From Butyrivibrio sp. (lineage in GTDB: Bacteria > Bacillota_A > Clostridia > Lachnospirales > Lachnospiraceae), in contig NZ_JAILQF010000404.1 of the NCBI RefSeq assembly GCF_024699075.1, positions 1 through 6,994 of the forward strand: a stretch of DNA of 6,994 nucleotides, written 5' to 3'. Below are positions 5,740 through 6,994 of the stretch, one piece after another (within the stretch, counting starts at the first letter, position 1; each line of letters opens with the position of its first letter). A program made the translations under genes and the position numbers. A model generated the notes under the pieces. It saw nothing but the letters and a program-made list of their open reading frames with translations. It was not told the origin of the DNA and ran no database searches.

Positions 5740-6994
5740 TTATTTAGCAGTCTTAAGTCTCTTCTGATCCTTGTAGACGAGAAGCGGCTGGCTCTCACCT
5801 TCAACTGCTGCTTTCGTAACGATACACTCTTCTACATTCTCATCAGATGGAATCTTGTACATAACATCCATCATAGCCTTCTCCATAATAGAACGAAGGC
5901 CACGAGCACCAGTAGCTCTCTCATGAGCCATAGAAGCTATCTTCATGATCGCATCATCTTCAAATGTAAGCTGTACATCATCAAGTCCGAAAAGCTTCTG
6001 ATACTGCTTAACAAGAGCATTTCTAGGCTCTTTAAGAATACGCACAAGAGATTCCTCTGTAAGTCCTTCAAGAGTTACTGTGATCGGAACACGACCTACA
6101 AACTCAGGGATAAGACCGAACTTAACAAGATCCTGAGGTGTTACATGCTCAAGCACCTGTCCTATCTCACGTTCTGACTTATCAAGGATTTCAGCATTAA
6201 ATCCAATTGACTTATGATCAATTCTGGCTTCAATGATCTTCTCAAGACCATCAAAAGCTCCACCGCATATGAAAAGGATATTGCTGGTATCGATCTGAAT
6301 CACTTCCTGATGAGGATGCTTACGTCCGCCCTGAGGAGGAACACTTGCAACCGTACCTTCTATAATCTTAAGAAGAGCCTGCTGAACACCTTCACCTGAT
6401 ACATCTCTGGTGATAGATACGTTCTCACCCTTCTTACTGATCTTGTCTATCTCATCGATGTAGATAATTCCATACTGAGCACGCTCAATATCATAATCTG
6501 CAGCCTGGATCAGCTTCAGAAGAATGTTCTCAACATCTTCTCCGACATAACCAGCCTCAGTAAGAGTAGTTGCATCTGCAATTGCAAAAGGAACATTAAT
6601 GATCTTTGCAAGTGTCTGAGCAAGATAAGTCTTACCGGAACCGGTAGGTCCTATCATGCAGATATTACTCTTTTGAAGTTCTACATCATCGACAGAATTT
6701 CTGGGGCTTGTGACCCTCTTGTAGTGGTTGTATACAGACACAGCAAGAACCTTTTTAGCTTCTTCCTGTCCGATAACATACTCATCAAGGAACTCTTTGA
6801 TCTCAACCGGCTTTAAGAGATTGATATTGTGATCAATGCTCTCTTCCGGCTCTTCTTCAAATTCCTCTTCAATTATATCTGAGCATATCTCAACGCACTC
6901 ATCACAAATATATACACCTGCAGGTCCAGCTATAAGCTTCTTGACCTGATCCTGAGTCTTATTGCAAAAAGAGCATCTGATTTCTCCGGAAATT
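5740..6994 (-). CDS. clpX: ATP-dependent Clp protease ATP-binding subunit ClpX (5' end cut by the window)
   Basis: ClpX is the AAA+ unfoldase that feeds substrates to ClpP. Reading the minus strand in frame from 6993 gives 417 residues with no stop before TAA at 5740-5742. The start codon lies beyond the window; only a few residues should be missing. The N-terminal zinc domain is visible as CSFC (7-10) and CDEC (30-33), followed by an acidic linker. Then come Walker A GPTGSGKT at 115-122, pore loop GYVG at 148-151, Walker B IDEID at 179-183, RKH loop at 224-226, the ClpP-binding IGF loop at 263-265 and sensor-2 GARGLR at 362-367. All key residues are intact, so it should dock ClpP. A GTG at 6741 could be mistaken for a start, but that would remove the zinc domain and is rejected. 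A terminator-like hairpin follows. Confidence 0.97.
   Translation of the reverse strand, partial: ISGEIRCSFCNKTQDQVKKLIAGPAGVYICDECVEICSDIIEEEFEEEPEESIDHNINLLKPVEIKEFLDEYVIGQEEAKKVLAVSVYNHYKRVTSPRNSVDDVELQKSNICMIGPTGSGKTYLAQTLAKIINVPFAIADATTLTEAGYVGEDVENILLKLIQAADYDIERAQYGIIYIDEIDKISKKGENVSITRDVSGEGVQQALLKIIEGTVASVPPQGGRKHPHQEVIQIDTSNILFICGGAFDGLEKIIEARIDHKSIGFNAEILDKSEREIGQVLEHVTPQDLVKFGLIPEFVGRVPITVTLEGLTEESLVRILKEPRNALVKQYQKLFGLDDVQLTFEDDAIMKIASMAHERATGARGLRSIMEKAMMDVMYKIPSDENVEECIVTKAAVEGESQPLLVYKDQKRLKTAK

Noticed and set aside
5239..6177. 312-codon plus-strand frame across engB and clpX
   Set aside because: It is antisense to two clearly conserved genes and its protein is a low-complexity, Leu/Ser/Lys-rich string with no motif.

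Overview
The window looks like chromosomal DNA from an AT-rich Firmicute, most probably a Lachnospiraceae relative of Butyrivibrio. The evidence is the kind of genes present (a VanW/G5 exported protein, a HypE-like AIR-synthase homologue, clpX close to engB), strong purine-rich ribosome binding sites, and the protein sequences themselves. The genus is inferred, not proven. All genes are on the minus strand except one at 3156-3800.

Layout from left to right. Positions 1-164 are a long imperfect palindrome starting at the first base of the window; its right end supplies the last three codons and the stop of the next gene. Positions 153-1241 encode an AIR synthase/HypE-like protein with an altered N-terminal active-site region and an in-frame hexanucleotide repeat between its domains. 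It overlaps by ATGA with the upstream gene at 1238-2842, an exported VanW/G5 protein. The 313-base gap at 2843-3155 carries a probable minus-strand promoter and a perfect 11-bp-arm palindrome. The plus-strand gene at 3156-3800 encodes an unrecognised, probably membrane-anchored helical protein; its stop is 2 nt from the stop of nth (endonuclease III, 3803-4453). Positions 4491-4662 hold five consecutive stem-loops that look like a dispersed repeat or structured RNA. They are followed by a 97-aa protein of uncertain family (4671-4964), engB (5053-5640), a terminator-like hairpin, and clpX (5740 to beyond the window end, lacking only its first few codons).

Functionally the right half is housekeeping: ClpX unfolds proteins for ClpP, EngB is a ribosome-assembly GTPase, and Nth repairs oxidised pyrimidines. 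The left half is a small two-gene operon pairing a cell-wall-associated protein with a cytoplasmic ATP-dependent-type enzyme fold. I see no complete undescribed multi-gene system, CRISPR array, transposase or RNA gene of a known class. The two palindromic elements (1-164 and 4491-4662) are the least explained and most interesting sequences here.
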